Positions 41,923 through 50,495 of a stretch of 64,000 nt of DNA are shown here, piece after piece; within the stretch, counting starts at the first letter, position 1; each line of letters begins with the position of its first letter. The stretch comes from UBA7672 sp965279205 (GTDB taxonomy: Bacteria > Pseudomonadota > Alphaproteobacteria > Caulobacterales > Hyphomonadaceae). The stretch spans positions 310,001 to 374,000 of the forward strand of contig OZ257144.1 in assembly GCA_965279205.1 (NCBI GenBank), given 5' to 3'. A model generated the notes under the pieces. That model was not told where the DNA came from. It did not search any database and saw nothing but the letters and a program-made list of their open reading frames with translations. The position numbers and the translations under genes were made by a program.

Positions 41923-43017
41923 CTACCTGATGCGTATCGTGGTGGGGTCCTTCATGTGTTCGCCCCAGATCACGGCTACGACCGAGTCGGGCATGTCATT
42001 GTACATGCGGAACATGTCCTGGACGACGAGGCTGTTGAGGCAGGGCAGGCCCTTCTCGCAGTTGGCCTTGTTCTCGGCATTGCCGACAAGCGCGACGGAT
42101 ATGTAGGCCTTCTTGCCCTGGCCGATGATGTCCTGCTCGTCGAAATAGAGGTTTTCGATCCCGATCTTCTGCAGCTTCTTGTCGTGGATCGCCCAGATGG
42201 CGGTGCGGGAGATCACCGAGAAGACCGGCTTGAAGTTGGCGGTGAGTCCCTCGTCGCCGCCTTTGACCGGCCGGTAGAGTATGAGGGCGCAGGGCTGGCG
42301 CGGCTCGGCCAGCTTTTTCGGCGGACAGCGGCCATCCTTGGTGAGCAGGTTGTAGAGCTCGTGGATGTCCCTGAAGGCGACGAGGCTGTAGTCCGCCGGT
42401 TTGAAATTCTTCAACTCAGCCGACAGGTCCCCTGGTGTTCCGGTCGCGGCCACCATTTTTACGGGAGTCTTTGGCGCGAGCGCCTCGTCGAGCAGCACGA
42501 GGCCGTCAGCGATCCAGGTCGCATCCTCGCAGGTCCTGTTGCAGGCGCTGTCAAGGTTGACGAGTTCTTCGCGGAGTTTCCTGGCGCCGTCCGGGTTGTT
42601 GAGCTTGGCATAGACAAGGCCGAGCCGGGTCTTCGGCTCGGGGCGCAGCGGCTCCTTCTGTATTGCGAGTTCGAGGTAGACTTTCGCGCCTTCCCATTTG
42701 TCGAGGCCGATCTTGGCAAGGCCCATCAGGAAGTTTGCGTCGGTGGTGGTGGGACTGCGCCTGACAAGGTCGGTCAGTGTTTTCTCGGCGGCGACGAAGT
42801 CTCTCGCCTGCAGCGCATCGACGGCGGTCTTGTGAAGGGCGAGGAGCTCGATCCGCGTGCGCTCGTCGACCCGTCCAGCCTTATCGGTTAGGTCGTAGTC
42901 GACGCCTTTGCTGAGACCTTCGCCTCCGGGCACGGTTATCCGGGTCTGTGCGTGCGCGGCAGGCGTACCGATCCAGACCAGAGCGGCAACGAGCGCGGCG
43001 AGCTGTCGACGGAACAT
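41923..43017 (-). CDS. exported TPR-like protein with Cx3C motif
   Basis: A 364-residue protein with signal peptide (about 1-23, cleavage near AHAQ). Residues about 50-170 are TPR-like (ALQARDFVAAEKTLTDLVRR, NFLMGLAKIGLDKWEGAKVYLELA, PEPKTRLGLVYAKLNNPDGARKLREEL), ending in LDSACNRTCEDA, a Cx3C helix also seen in the TPR protein at 50496. The C-terminal half is a separate domain with scattered Cys (RCPPKKL, NCEKGLPCLNSL). Likely periplasmic; function unknown. The ATG at 43017 fits the signal peptide. Confidence 0.75.
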   Translation of the reverse strand: MFRRQLAALVAALVWIGTPAAHAQTRITVPGGEGLSKGVDYDLTDKAGRVDERTRIELLALHKTAVDALQARDFVAAEKTLTDLVRRSPTTTDANFLMGLAKIGLDKWEGAKVYLELAIQKEPLRPEPKTRLGLVYAKLNNPDGARKLREELVNLDSACNRTCEDATWIADGLVLLDEALAPKTPVKMVAATGTPGDLSAELKNFKPADYSLVAFRDIHELYNLLTKDGRCPPKKLAEPRQPCALILYRPVKGGDEGLTANFKPVFSVISRTAIWAIHDKKLQKIGIENLYFDEQDIIGQGKKAYISVALVGNAENKANCEKGLPCLNSLVVQDMFRMYNDMPDSVVAVIWGEHMKDPTTIRIR

Positions 43018-43147
43018 GCGAACGCCTCCGATCGATGAAGGCCCAGCATGCACCAAATCCAGCCGTGTGTAAGAGGTCAGGCGCCGCCGTTACGCGCTCG
43101 GAATGACCTTTCGACAGCGGAGCGCGGGCGAGTTCGCTGCGGATCAT

Positions 43148-44149
43148 TCACGCGGCAGGAGACCGCATGGCGATGACGCCTTCCGTGCGGGCGCGCGTGT
43201 CTGGCGAGCCAAGACATGTGGCCACGGCCTCGTAGCCGGGCGCGCCGGGATAGGGCGCAACGAAAGTGGGCGGGCTGTGGTTGGCCGGGCAGAGGATGAT
43301 CGCTTCGTCCGCGCCAACCGAGGCGAGGTCCAGCATGGCGCTCGACCGCGTCATCGCGAAGATTGGACGCGCGCCGGGGCCGCGCCGCTTCAGGTGGGCG
43401 ATCAGGGCGAGCTGCGTGGCTTCGTCGAGCCCCTGTTCGATGAGATCGAAGACGAGCGCACTGGGTTCAGTCCATTCCAGCGCAACCAGAAGCGCGGTCA
43501 GGGCGTCCGAGCGCGTGGCGCCGTCTTCCACAAGCCACGCGAGCGTGAGGTCCACACGCTGGCGGTGTTCTGCATCCATTTGCGCGGGCGTAGCGCGGTC
43601 GAGGCCGATGAAGGCTGTGCCGGGGATGGACTCGGCAAGGCGTTCAGCGAGCCGCGTCTTGCCGCTGAACAGCGGGCCGACAATCCAGGTGATGGCGCGT
43701 ATCTCGCGCAACTCGAAACGCTCGCCGCCCCATGGCCAGGGAAGGTCGAAGGCGGTGACTGGCTCGATGGGCGCTTGCAGGCGGGCGAGCTCCGCGATGG
43801 TTGGTGTCGCGCCGGCGTCGATCCGGTCGCGAAGGTCACGCACGCGGCCGATGGCGCCGGTCAGGTCATGCAGGCGGGATTCGAGCACGGACTGATGAGA
43901 AGCGAGGGCTGGCGCAAGGCCACTGGCGTCGCCGTCGAGTGCGCGAGTGATCTGCGCAAGGCTGAAGCCGAGTGCGCGCAGGGCCGCGATCTCGGCAGCG
44001 CGCTCCATGTCGGCAGGGCCGTAGGCGCGCCAGCCGGCCTGGGTGCGGCCCGGCGTCAGAAGGCCGCGCTCCTCATAGAGGCGAAGCGCCTTGGCGGAGA
44101 CGCCAAGCTTCCGGGCAGCGTCGGCGGGAGAGAGGAAGGTCTGGCTCAC
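43148..44149 (-). CDS. MerR-family regulator fused to a P-loop ATPase-like domain
   Basis: A 333-residue protein. Residues 1-70 are a MerR-type winged helix (LSPADAARKLGVSAKALRLYEERGLLTPGRT, AEIAALRALGFSLAQI) followed by the usual coiled coil (about 78-112). The C-terminal half has a P-loop GPLFSGKTRLAERL (about 157-170) and a Walker B-like ALVFDLIEQGLDEA, resembling an ABC or small NTPase domain. A MerR regulator carrying an NTP-binding sensor domain is unusual. It is divergent from rlmN, and the gene or operon it controls is not evident. Confidence 0.82.
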   Translation of the reverse strand: MSQTFLSPADAARKLGVSAKALRLYEERGLLTPGRTQAGWRAYGPADMERAAEIAALRALGFSLAQITRALDGDASGLAPALASHQSVLESRLHDLTGAIGRVRDLRDRIDAGATPTIAELARLQAPIEPVTAFDLPWPWGGERFELREIRAITWIVGPLFSGKTRLAERLAESIPGTAFIGLDRATPAQMDAEHRQRVDLTLAWLVEDGATRSDALTALLVALEWTEPSALVFDLIEQGLDEATQLALIAHLKRRGPGARPIFAMTRSSAMLDLASVGADEAIILCPANHSPPTFVAPYPGAPGYEAVATCLGSPDTRARTEGVIAMRSPAA

Positions 44150-44278
44150 GAATCACCTGTGTCTGTTGGGCAGACAGGGTTATCGGAGCGGCCGCAGGGA
44201 CCGGGTCAAGCGACTTTCCGAAGCACCGGCAGCGCCGGGTATCGCGTGCTTTACGGGTTTGAGGTATGAGCCGCGCAA

Positions 44279-45445
44279 ATGTCCGTTGAACTCGATCTTT
44301 CCAGGAAGCCTGCCGCGCCTGCGGTGGCGAACCTTGCGGGGCTTTCCCGTGAAGGGCTGCGCCTTGCCATGGTTTCAGCAGGGGTCGAGGAAAAGAAGGC
44401 CCGGATGCGGGCGAACCAGCTCTGGCGCTGGATCTACCATTATGGCGTGACTGACTTCGCGAAGATGACCGACGTGGCCAAGGAGCTGCGCGCCGTTCTT
44501 GGCGGGAAGTTCGTCCTGCAACGGCCGGAAGTGGCGGCGGCGCAGACCTCGGTCGATGGAACACGGAAGTGGCTGATCGGCTATGGACCGAACGTCGAAG
44601 CCGAGTGCGTCTACATTCCCGATGTCGGCAAGGCCGGGGCGCTGTGCGTCTCGAGCCAGGTTGGCTGCACGCTGACCTGCACTTTCTGCCACACGGGCAC
44701 GCAGAAGCTGGTGCGCAACCTGTCTGCGGCCGAGATCGTCAACCAGGTGATGGTGGCGCGCGATACGCTGGGCGAATGGCCGACATCGACGGAAGACCGG
44801 CTGCTGACCAACATCGTCTTCATGGGCATGGGCGAGCCGCTCTACAATCTCGACAACGTTGTCGAGGCGATTGAGACGATTACGGACGGCGAGGGGATTT
44901 CGATCTCCAAGCGCCGCATCACGGTCTCGACCGCGGGCGTTGCGCCGAAGATCCCGGAGCTGGGCAAGCGCACCGGCGCGATGCTGGCGATCTCGCTGCA
45001 CGCAACGAACGACGACCTGCGCAATGAGCTCGTGCCGATCAACAAGAAGTACAACCTGAAAGAGCTGTTCGATGCGATCCGGCAGTATCCGGATCTCGGC
45101 AACTCCAAGCGGGTAACGTTCGAATATGTGATGCTGAAGGGCGTCAACGACACGCTGGCGGAAGCGATGGATCTGGTGCGGCTGCTTAAGGGCGTGCCGT
45201 CGAAGATCAACCTGATCCCGTTCAATCCGTGGCCGGGCACGAAGTACGAATGCTCGGACTGGGAGACGATCGAAGCGTTTGCCGAAGTCCTGAATCGCGC
45301 GGGCTATGCCTCGCCAATCCGGACGCCGCGCGGTCGGGATATTCTCGCTGCCTGCGGACAGCTGCGCTCGGAAAGCGTCAAGGAGAAAGCCAGCGAACGC
45401 CTGAAGGCGCGGCTGGCGGAGAAAGAGGCTTCGGCCGAGGGCTAG
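44279..45445 (+). CDS. rlmN: dual-specificity RNA methyltransferase RlmN
   Basis: A 388-residue radical-SAM enzyme: CTLTCTFCHTGTQ (CxxxCxxC cluster motif), FMGMGEPLYNLDNV, RRITVSTAGVAPKI, SLHATNDDLRNELVPINKKYN, and the methyl-carrying Cys in ILAACGQLRSE. It methylates A2503 in 23S rRNA and A37 in some tRNAs. Length and motifs are canonical. The ATG at 44279 lacks a strong ribosome binding site. It lies upstream of an MHS-family transporter on the same strand, 21 bases apart. Confidence 0.96.
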   Translation: MSVELDLSRKPAAPAVANLAGLSREGLRLAMVSAGVEEKKARMRANQLWRWIYHYGVTDFAKMTDVAKELRAVLGGKFVLQRPEVAAAQTSVDGTRKWLIGYGPNVEAECVYIPDVGKAGALCVSSQVGCTLTCTFCHTGTQKLVRNLSAAEIVNQVMVARDTLGEWPTSTEDRLLTNIVFMGMGEPLYNLDNVVEAIETITDGEGISISKRRITVSTAGVAPKIPELGKRTGAMLAISLHATNDDLRNELVPINKKYNLKELFDAIRQYPDLGNSKRVTFEYVMLKGVNDTLAEAMDLVRLLKGVPSKINLIPFNPWPGTKYECSDWETIEAFAEVLNRAGYASPIRTPRGRDILAACGQLRSESVKEKASERLKARLAEKEASAEG

Positions 45446-45466
45446 GGTTCACCGGGGCGGAGCATC

Positions 45467-46738
45467 ATGACGGCAATCTCTGAGCGCGCACCAACAGCGC
45501 GGGTGCTGACCGCGAGCCTTGTGGGCACGGCTGTCGAATTCTACGATTTCTATATCTACGCGACGGCGGCCTCGCTGGTGTTCGGGCCGCTGTTCTTTCC
45601 GTCGGATTCGCCGTCGGCGCAGCTGATGTCGTCCTATGCGACGTTCGCGATCGCCTTCATCGCGCGGCCAGTGGGCGCTGTGGTGTTCGGGCATTTTGGG
45701 GACAAGATCGGACGCAAGTCCACACTGGTCTGGTCGCTGATGCTGATGGGCGGATCGACCATGGCGATCGCCTTTCTGCCGACCTATGCGCAGGCGGGGT
45801 GGATTGCGCCGCTGCTGCTGTGCCTTCTGCGCTTCGGACAGGGATTGGGACTGGGCGGCGAATGGGGCGGGGCGGCATTGCTCGCGGTAGAAAACGCGCC
45901 TCCAGGCTGGAAAGCGCGCTTTGGAATGTTCCCGCAACTGGGCGCGCCAGTAGGGTTCATAGCGGCCAATGGACTGTTCCTGCTGCTGGGACTGTTGCTG
46001 TCCAAGGACGACTTCCAGACCTGGGGCTGGAGAATTCCATTCCTTGCAAGTGCCGTACTGGTTGCAGTGGGACTGTGGGTGCGACTGAAGCTGACCGAAA
46101 CACCGGCATTCAAGCAAGCACTGGAACAGGCGCCGCCCCCACCAGTCCCCCTGGGAGAACTGTTCCGCCACCACTGGAAAGCCACCCTCGGCGGCACGTT
46201 CGGCGTGGTGGCGTGCTTCTGCATCTACTATCTCGCGACGGCGTTTGCGCTCGGCTATGGCACGACCACGCTGGGCTATCCGCGCGAGACGTTCCTGCAG
46301 GTGCAGCTGGTGGCGATCCTGTTCATGGCCGGCGGCATTGTGTGGGCGGGGTACTGGTCGGATGCATCCAGCCCACGCCTGGTGCTGAGCGTGGGATGCG
46401 CGCTGGCGGTGGCTGCGGGCTTCCTGCTGGCGCCAATGATCGGGTCGGGCGACCTCTGGCTGGTTGGCGGGTTTCTTTCGATTGCACTTCTGCTGATGGG
46501 ATTTGTGTACGGGCCGCTTGGCGCCTGGCTGCCAGGACTGTTCCCGGCGCGTGTGCGCTATACGGGCGCCAGCGTGGCGTTCAACGTTGGCGGCGTGATT
46601 GGCGGGGGCTTCACGCCGATCGCGGCGCAAGCGCTGGCGGAGCAGGGCGGGCTGCCATTCGTCGGCTTCTATCTGAGCCTCGCGGCAGGGCTGAGCCTTG
46701 TGGCGCTGTTGCTGCTGCGCAAACCGGCGGTCGACTAG
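45467..46738 (+). CDS. MFS transporter of the metabolite:H+ symporter (MHS) type
   Basis: A 423-residue membrane protein with twelve predicted transmembrane helices. The MHS-type signature TAVEFYDFYIYATAASLVFGPLFF near the N-terminus and the loop 2-3 motif GHFGDKIGRK place it with proline/shikimate/dicarboxylate symporters. FGQGLGLGGEWGGAALLAVE is also a family marker. The substrate is not determinable. A few codons in the 45.9-46.2 kb part differ in usage from the rest. Confidence 0.93.
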   Translation: MTAISERAPTARVLTASLVGTAVEFYDFYIYATAASLVFGPLFFPSDSPSAQLMSSYATFAIAFIARPVGAVVFGHFGDKIGRKSTLVWSLMLMGGSTMAIAFLPTYAQAGWIAPLLLCLLRFGQGLGLGGEWGGAALLAVENAPPGWKARFGMFPQLGAPVGFIAANGLFLLLGLLLSKDDFQTWGWRIPFLASAVLVAVGLWVRLKLTETPAFKQALEQAPPPPVPLGELFRHHWKATLGGTFGVVACFCIYYLATAFALGYGTTTLGYPRETFLQVQLVAILFMAGGIVWAGYWSDASSPRLVLSVGCALAVAAGFLLAPMIGSGDLWLVGGFLSIALLLMGFVYGPLGAWLPGLFPARVRYTGASVAFNVGGVIGGGFTPIAAQALAEQGGLPFVGFYLSLAAGLSLVALLLLRKPAVD

Positions 46739-46821
46739 CCTCACTTTCGCGTGGCAACGTGCGGGCCGCGCTTGCGATTTGCGGCAGGCTCGGCTTCACA
46801 GGTGAGGTAACGGAGCTGCCG

Positions 46822-47250
46822 ATGAAACACGCATTTCTCGCACTGGTCTTCGCTGTCGCCGCGCCTGTTTTTGCGCAAACGCCGGGCGCGACGCAGATCG
46901 AGGTCGAGGGGCGCGCGCTGCTGGACCGCTGGATCCTGTTGTTCAACCGGGGCGATGCTGCGGGCCTGGTGAAGGACGTTTATTCCACTGCGGACGAGGC
47001 TGCGCTGGCGGCGAAGTTCACGGCGTTGCGCTCGGACAGTTTCGGCAAGCTCGATGTCTATTCCGCCGCCTTCTGCGCGAGCGGCGCAACGCATGGCAAG
47101 GCAATCCTCAAATTCGGCCGGCTCTATACGTTCGGCGGGCTGATGGATGGCGACGAGGCGAAGGTGTTCGATCTCGTGAAGACGGATGCTGGATGGCGCA
47201 TAGGCGGGGAAGCAAATGTCGCCTACGAGACCGTGCTGAACTGCAGCTGA
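46822..47250 (+). CDS. exported NTF2/SnoaL-like small protein
   Basis: A 142-residue protein with signal peptide (about 1-18, cleavage after VFA). The mature domain ALLDRWILLFNRGDAAGLVKDVY then a beta core (YSAAFCASGATHGKAILKFGRLYTFGG, DAGWRIGGEANV) is like NTF2 cone folds. Function unknown. It starts a run of small genes, several of related fold. Confidence 0.7.
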   Translation: MKHAFLALVFAVAAPVFAQTPGATQIEVEGRALLDRWILLFNRGDAAGLVKDVYSTADEAALAAKFTALRSDSFGKLDVYSAAFCASGATHGKAILKFGRLYTFGGLMDGDEAKVFDLVKTDAGWRIGGEANVAYETVLNCS

Positions 47251-47263
47251 GGCGAGCGACCCC

Positions 47264-47890
47264 GTGCCGGACATGCTGGACATTAGATTGCCGGACGGGA
47301 TGCGGGCCGCGACAGCACAGGACTGGCGGCGTGTTGGCGCGATCACGGCCGAGGCGTTTTCCGAGGATCCGGTGAATCTCTGGATTTTCGGTGGCCCGGC
47401 TGCGCTGGCGCCCGTGTTCAGCACGCTGGCGCGCAGCGTCTATCTTCCGCGCGGGACGTGCCACCTGATCGGCGATGCCGGCGCGACGATGTGGTGTCAT
47501 TCGTCCGCGGATCGCGAATTGCCGTTTCTGCCGACGCTGGCGCTGGTGGCGTCGGTTATGGGGAAGGGCGCCAAAGGGTCGGTGAAGCGGGCGCTGGGCG
47601 CAAACGCGACGATGGCGCGAGAGCACCCGAAGGCGCCGCACATGTATCTCTTCACGATCGGCACGCGGAAGGCGTCGCGCGGCAAGGGGCTCGGCAAGCA
47701 GCTGATGGCGCCGGTGCTGGACGCCGCCGATCGCAAGGGGTTGCCATGCTATCTTGAGAATTCGAACTCGGCGAATACCGGTTTCTATCGGTCGCGCGGG
47801 TTCGAGCGTGTGAAGCTGTTCGAGCCAGGGCCCGGTGCGCCGGTGCTGGAAGCCATGTGGCGCGAGCCACGTCAGGTTGAGGAGCGGTGA
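47264..47890 (+). CDS. GNAT family N-acetyltransferase
   Basis: A 208-residue GNAT: N-terminal MRAATAQDWRRVGAITAEAF, acetyl-CoA pocket FTIGTRKASRGKGLGKQLMAPVLDAA and C-terminal CYLENSNSANTGFYRSRGFER. GTG at 47264 is taken; ATG at 47273 is possible. The stop overlaps the next gene's start, so both are likely coupled. Substrate unknown. Confidence 0.85.
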   Translation: MPDMLDIRLPDGMRAATAQDWRRVGAITAEAFSEDPVNLWIFGGPAALAPVFSTLARSVYLPRGTCHLIGDAGATMWCHSSADRELPFLPTLALVASVMGKGAKGSVKRALGANATMAREHPKAPHMYLFTIGTRKASRGKGLGKQLMAPVLDAADRKGLPCYLENSNSANTGFYRSRGFERVKLFEPGPGAPVLEAMWREPRQVEER

Positions 47891-48342
47891 TGAGGTCTTT
47901 GATCGGAGTCGTGGCGTTGATGCTGGCGGGATGCGCAAGCGCGCCGGAAACATTGTCGCCGGAGAAGGCCGTCGAGCAGTTCATGTGGGACTACACGAAA
48001 GCCTGGAACCGGCACGATTCGGCCACGATCGGGCGTGACTTCTATCGCACCGGGCCGAGCGTTGAGGAGCAACAGGCCAATCTCGAACGCGGCTTCGAGA
48101 ATCTGCGCAGTCAGGGCTATCACCACTCCGACATTTTCGAGGTCAAGGCATGCATGACCGGGCCCGACACGGCCTGGGCCGGCATGAAGTTCTCGCGGTT
48201 GAAGGCGGACGGTGAACCGTTGCCGCCGAAGGATCGTGCGAGCGCGTATACGCTGGCGAAGTTCGCAGATGGGTGGCGGATCACCAAGGTTGGCGCGGGT
48301 GGCGTTTCGGCCGACAGGCCGCTGGCGTGTCCGGCGAGCTAG
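47890..48342 (+). CDS. NTF2/SnoaL-like lipoprotein
   Basis: A 150-residue lipoprotein (lipobox LAGC at about 12-15). The mature domain, VEQFMWDYTKAWNRHDSATIGRDFYR then FSRLKADGEPLPPKDRASAYTLAKFADGWRI, is closely related to the protein at 48344-48796 and of NTF2-like fold. GAGGAG lies 5 bases upstream of the ATG. Convergent with its relative, one base apart. Role unknown. Confidence 0.75.
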   Translation: MRSLIGVVALMLAGCASAPETLSPEKAVEQFMWDYTKAWNRHDSATIGRDFYRTGPSVEEQQANLERGFENLRSQGYHHSDIFEVKACMTGPDTAWAGMKFSRLKADGEPLPPKDRASAYTLAKFADGWRITKVGAGGVSADRPLACPAS

Positions 48343-48343
48343 C

Positions 48344-48796
48344 CTAGTTCGGCGGGCACTGCATGCTGGCGCCTTCGGGCAGGCCGGCCATGCTGGTTGC
48401 GCGCCAGCCATCCTCGAAGCGCCGGACCTGGTAGACAGACACGCGGTCCTTCGGCGGCATGAAGGTACCGTCGGTCTTGAGGCGCGTGAAACGCAGCTCG
48501 ACCTGGCCGGTACCGGCGGTGATTACGCAGCCGGTAATGCCGTGGACCTCGGAACGATCATAGCCGTCCGCCTTCAGGCGATCGAACTCGGCCTGCAGGC
48601 CTTCCACCGTGCTCCAGCGATGGCCGGGGTCCAGGTGGTAGAAGTCCTTGATGATCTTTGCGGCGTCATGCGCGTTCCAGGCGCGGAGATACTCGGACAT
48701 GAAGTATTCCATCTCGCCTTTCAGGTCCTGCGCGTAGGCGGAGGCGTGAAGCGCGGCCGCGCTAGCGGCGGCGAGACCGATGTGAAGCAGCTTCAC
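48344..48796 (-). CDS. exported NTF2/SnoaL-like protein
   Basis: A 150-residue protein with signal peptide (about 1-22, cleavage after AYA). Shares with the preceding gene the pattern MxEYLRAWNAHDAAKIIKDFYH...LRFTRLKTDGTFMPPKDRVSVYQVRRFEDGWRA, so the two are paralogues in tail-to-tail orientation. GTG at 48796 is preferred (GGGAG 7 bases upstream); the TTG at 48802 is an alternative. Role unknown. Confidence 0.75.
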   Translation of the reverse strand: MKLLHIGLAAASAAALHASAYAQDLKGEMEYFMSEYLRAWNAHDAAKIIKDFYHLDPGHRWSTVEGLQAEFDRLKADGYDRSEVHGITGCVITAGTGQVELRFTRLKTDGTFMPPKDRVSVYQVRRFEDGWRATSMAGLPEGASMQCPPN

Positions 48797-48810
48797 GCGC
48801 AAACTCCCGT

Positions 48811-49488
48811 CTAGATCTTGTTGTCCTGGTCGATCGCGGCGTCTTCAGCAGCGACGACAGTGAACTCGCCGGTCTCAGGATTGCGCCAGTGGAGCTCGCC
48901 CTTGCCGATCGAGAACCAGGCGCCATCCATGTTGAGAGCGCCACGTTCATAGGCCGAGCGCACGAAGGGGAAGCTCATCAGATTCTTGAGCGACTGGCCG
49001 ACGGCGCCGTGCTCGACGGCTTCCTGCCAGTCGGCGCGCGGAATGGATTCATCGCGCAGGACCGCATCGCGGGCGTCGGCGGCAAGTTCGACCCAGGGGG
49101 CGATGAAGCGGCCGACGGGGCGGTCGGCGGCGGCGGCGAGGCTGGCGGCAATGCCGCCACAGCCGCCATGGCCCATCACCACGACCTGCTTCACTTTCAG
49201 CTGAGTGATCGCGAATTCAAGCGCAGCCGAGACGCCGTGGAGGCCTCCGCTCTCGTCATAGGGAGGCACAAGCGCAGCAACGTTGCGCACCGTGAACAGT
49301 TCGCCGGGCGCGGCGTCGAAGATCATGGCGGGGTCGGCGCGGCTGTCGGCGCAGGCGATGATCATGGTGGCGGGTTGCTGGCCGTCGCGCAGGGTGCGGA
49401 ACAGGTCGCGGGCTTCGCGAAAGCGGCTCGCCCGGAACCGGCGGTAGCCAGCGATCAGATCCTGTGCGTCGTCGGCGAAGTCGATCAT
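48811..49488 (-). CDS. beta-class carbonic anhydrase
   Basis: A 225-residue enzyme with the zinc ligands and Asp/Arg pair in IACADSRADPAMIFD, and MGHGGCGGI (His and second Cys). It interconverts CO2 and bicarbonate. The family length is about 200-230. Probably supplies bicarbonate to biosynthesis; no neighbouring transporter is linked. Confidence 0.95.
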   Translation of the reverse strand: MIDFADDAQDLIAGYRRFRASRFREARDLFRTLRDGQQPATMIIACADSRADPAMIFDAAPGELFTVRNVAALVPPYDESGGLHGVSAALEFAITQLKVKQVVVMGHGGCGGIAASLAAAADRPVGRFIAPWVELAADARDAVLRDESIPRADWQEAVEHGAVGQSLKNLMSFPFVRSAYERGALNMDGAWFSIGKGELHWRNPETGEFTVVAAEDAAIDQDNKI

Positions 49489-49699
49489 CGTGGCGTGTCG
49501 CTAGCGAAGAACAGGCTGTCATGCAAACCGGAAGCAGGGCCGCCTGATCGCTGTGCACAAGTCAGCCGGATTTCCAGCCTTTCGAGTCGGGAATTGACCG
49601 CGAGACGGGTTTGGCAGACAAGGAACGCCAAGTTCCGTTAGACCCTGCCGACAGCAAAACAGCAACGCTGGCGTTCCCTCCAGACTGAGGCCGACACGG

Positions 49700-50332
49700 G
49701 TGAACGACATGGATGACGACAGCATGCCGCCGGCGGCCGAAGAGGCCGAAAAGCGCCGTGTCGGCCCCAAGCGCAGCGAAGCCTCGACCAAGGCCGTGCT
49801 GGACGCGGCATACATCGAGCTGTCGGAGCATGGCTGGCGCGGGTTTTCCGTCGACCGGGTCGCCAAGAACGCCAAGGCGTCGAAACAGACCATCTATCGC
49901 TGGTGGAAATCAGCGGCGTGTCTTGCGGTTGACGCGGCCCTGGCGACGCTCAGCGAGCCCAAGCCCGCCCTGCCGTCCAGCGCCGATGTGAAAGACCGCA
50001 TCGCCTTGCTGATCGAGCCGATGCTGGTTGCGGTGCGCACAGGCGATGGGGCGCATGCCTGGCGCGGCGCCCTGCTGGCGGCGGCGGACGACAGCGAGGC
50101 AGGCGAGACGTTCCGGGCGTGGTTTTCCGAGAGCGTGAAAATCCCGCTGCGTCACATACTTGCCGAGCAAGCGCTCAAAGGCGCCATACGGCGCGACTGG
50201 GATATCGACCTCGCAACCGAGCTTCTGTTCGGGCCGATCTGGCACCGGCTGATCGCCATGCGCGGGCCGGTGCCGGAAATCTATTCGCGGCGGCTGGTCG
50301 AAAGCGTTCTGAAAGCCCTTTCGCCGGGTTGA
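49700..50332 (+). CDS. TetR/AcrR-family transcriptional regulator
   Basis: A 210-residue repressor: N-terminal HTH (AVLDAAYIELSEHGWRGFSVDRVAKNAKASKQTIYRWW) and a C-terminal ligand domain. Start GTG 49700 (or ATG 49709). It is divergent from the carbonic anhydrase and upstream of a TPR protein; the target is not evident and no operator palindrome was picked out. Confidence 0.9.
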   Translation: MNDMDDDSMPPAAEEAEKRRVGPKRSEASTKAVLDAAYIELSEHGWRGFSVDRVAKNAKASKQTIYRWWKSAACLAVDAALATLSEPKPALPSSADVKDRIALLIEPMLVAVRTGDGAHAWRGALLAAADDSEAGETFRAWFSESVKIPLRHILAEQALKGAIRRDWDIDLATELLFGPIWHRLIAMRGPVPEIYSRRLVESVLKALSPG

Positions 50333-50495
50333 TGCGGGTCATGCTGGTTGGCGTTCGCGTCAGTTCAATTCCTTGCGTTCGCGCAGGTCATGCGGTTTTT
50401 TCGTCTGGCGTTCCCAAGGGGCAGGCGTAGGCTTTGCCGGTTCGCCGTGACCCGGTTCAAGGGATCACGCGGCATCCGGTTGGGAGGACCGAGCC

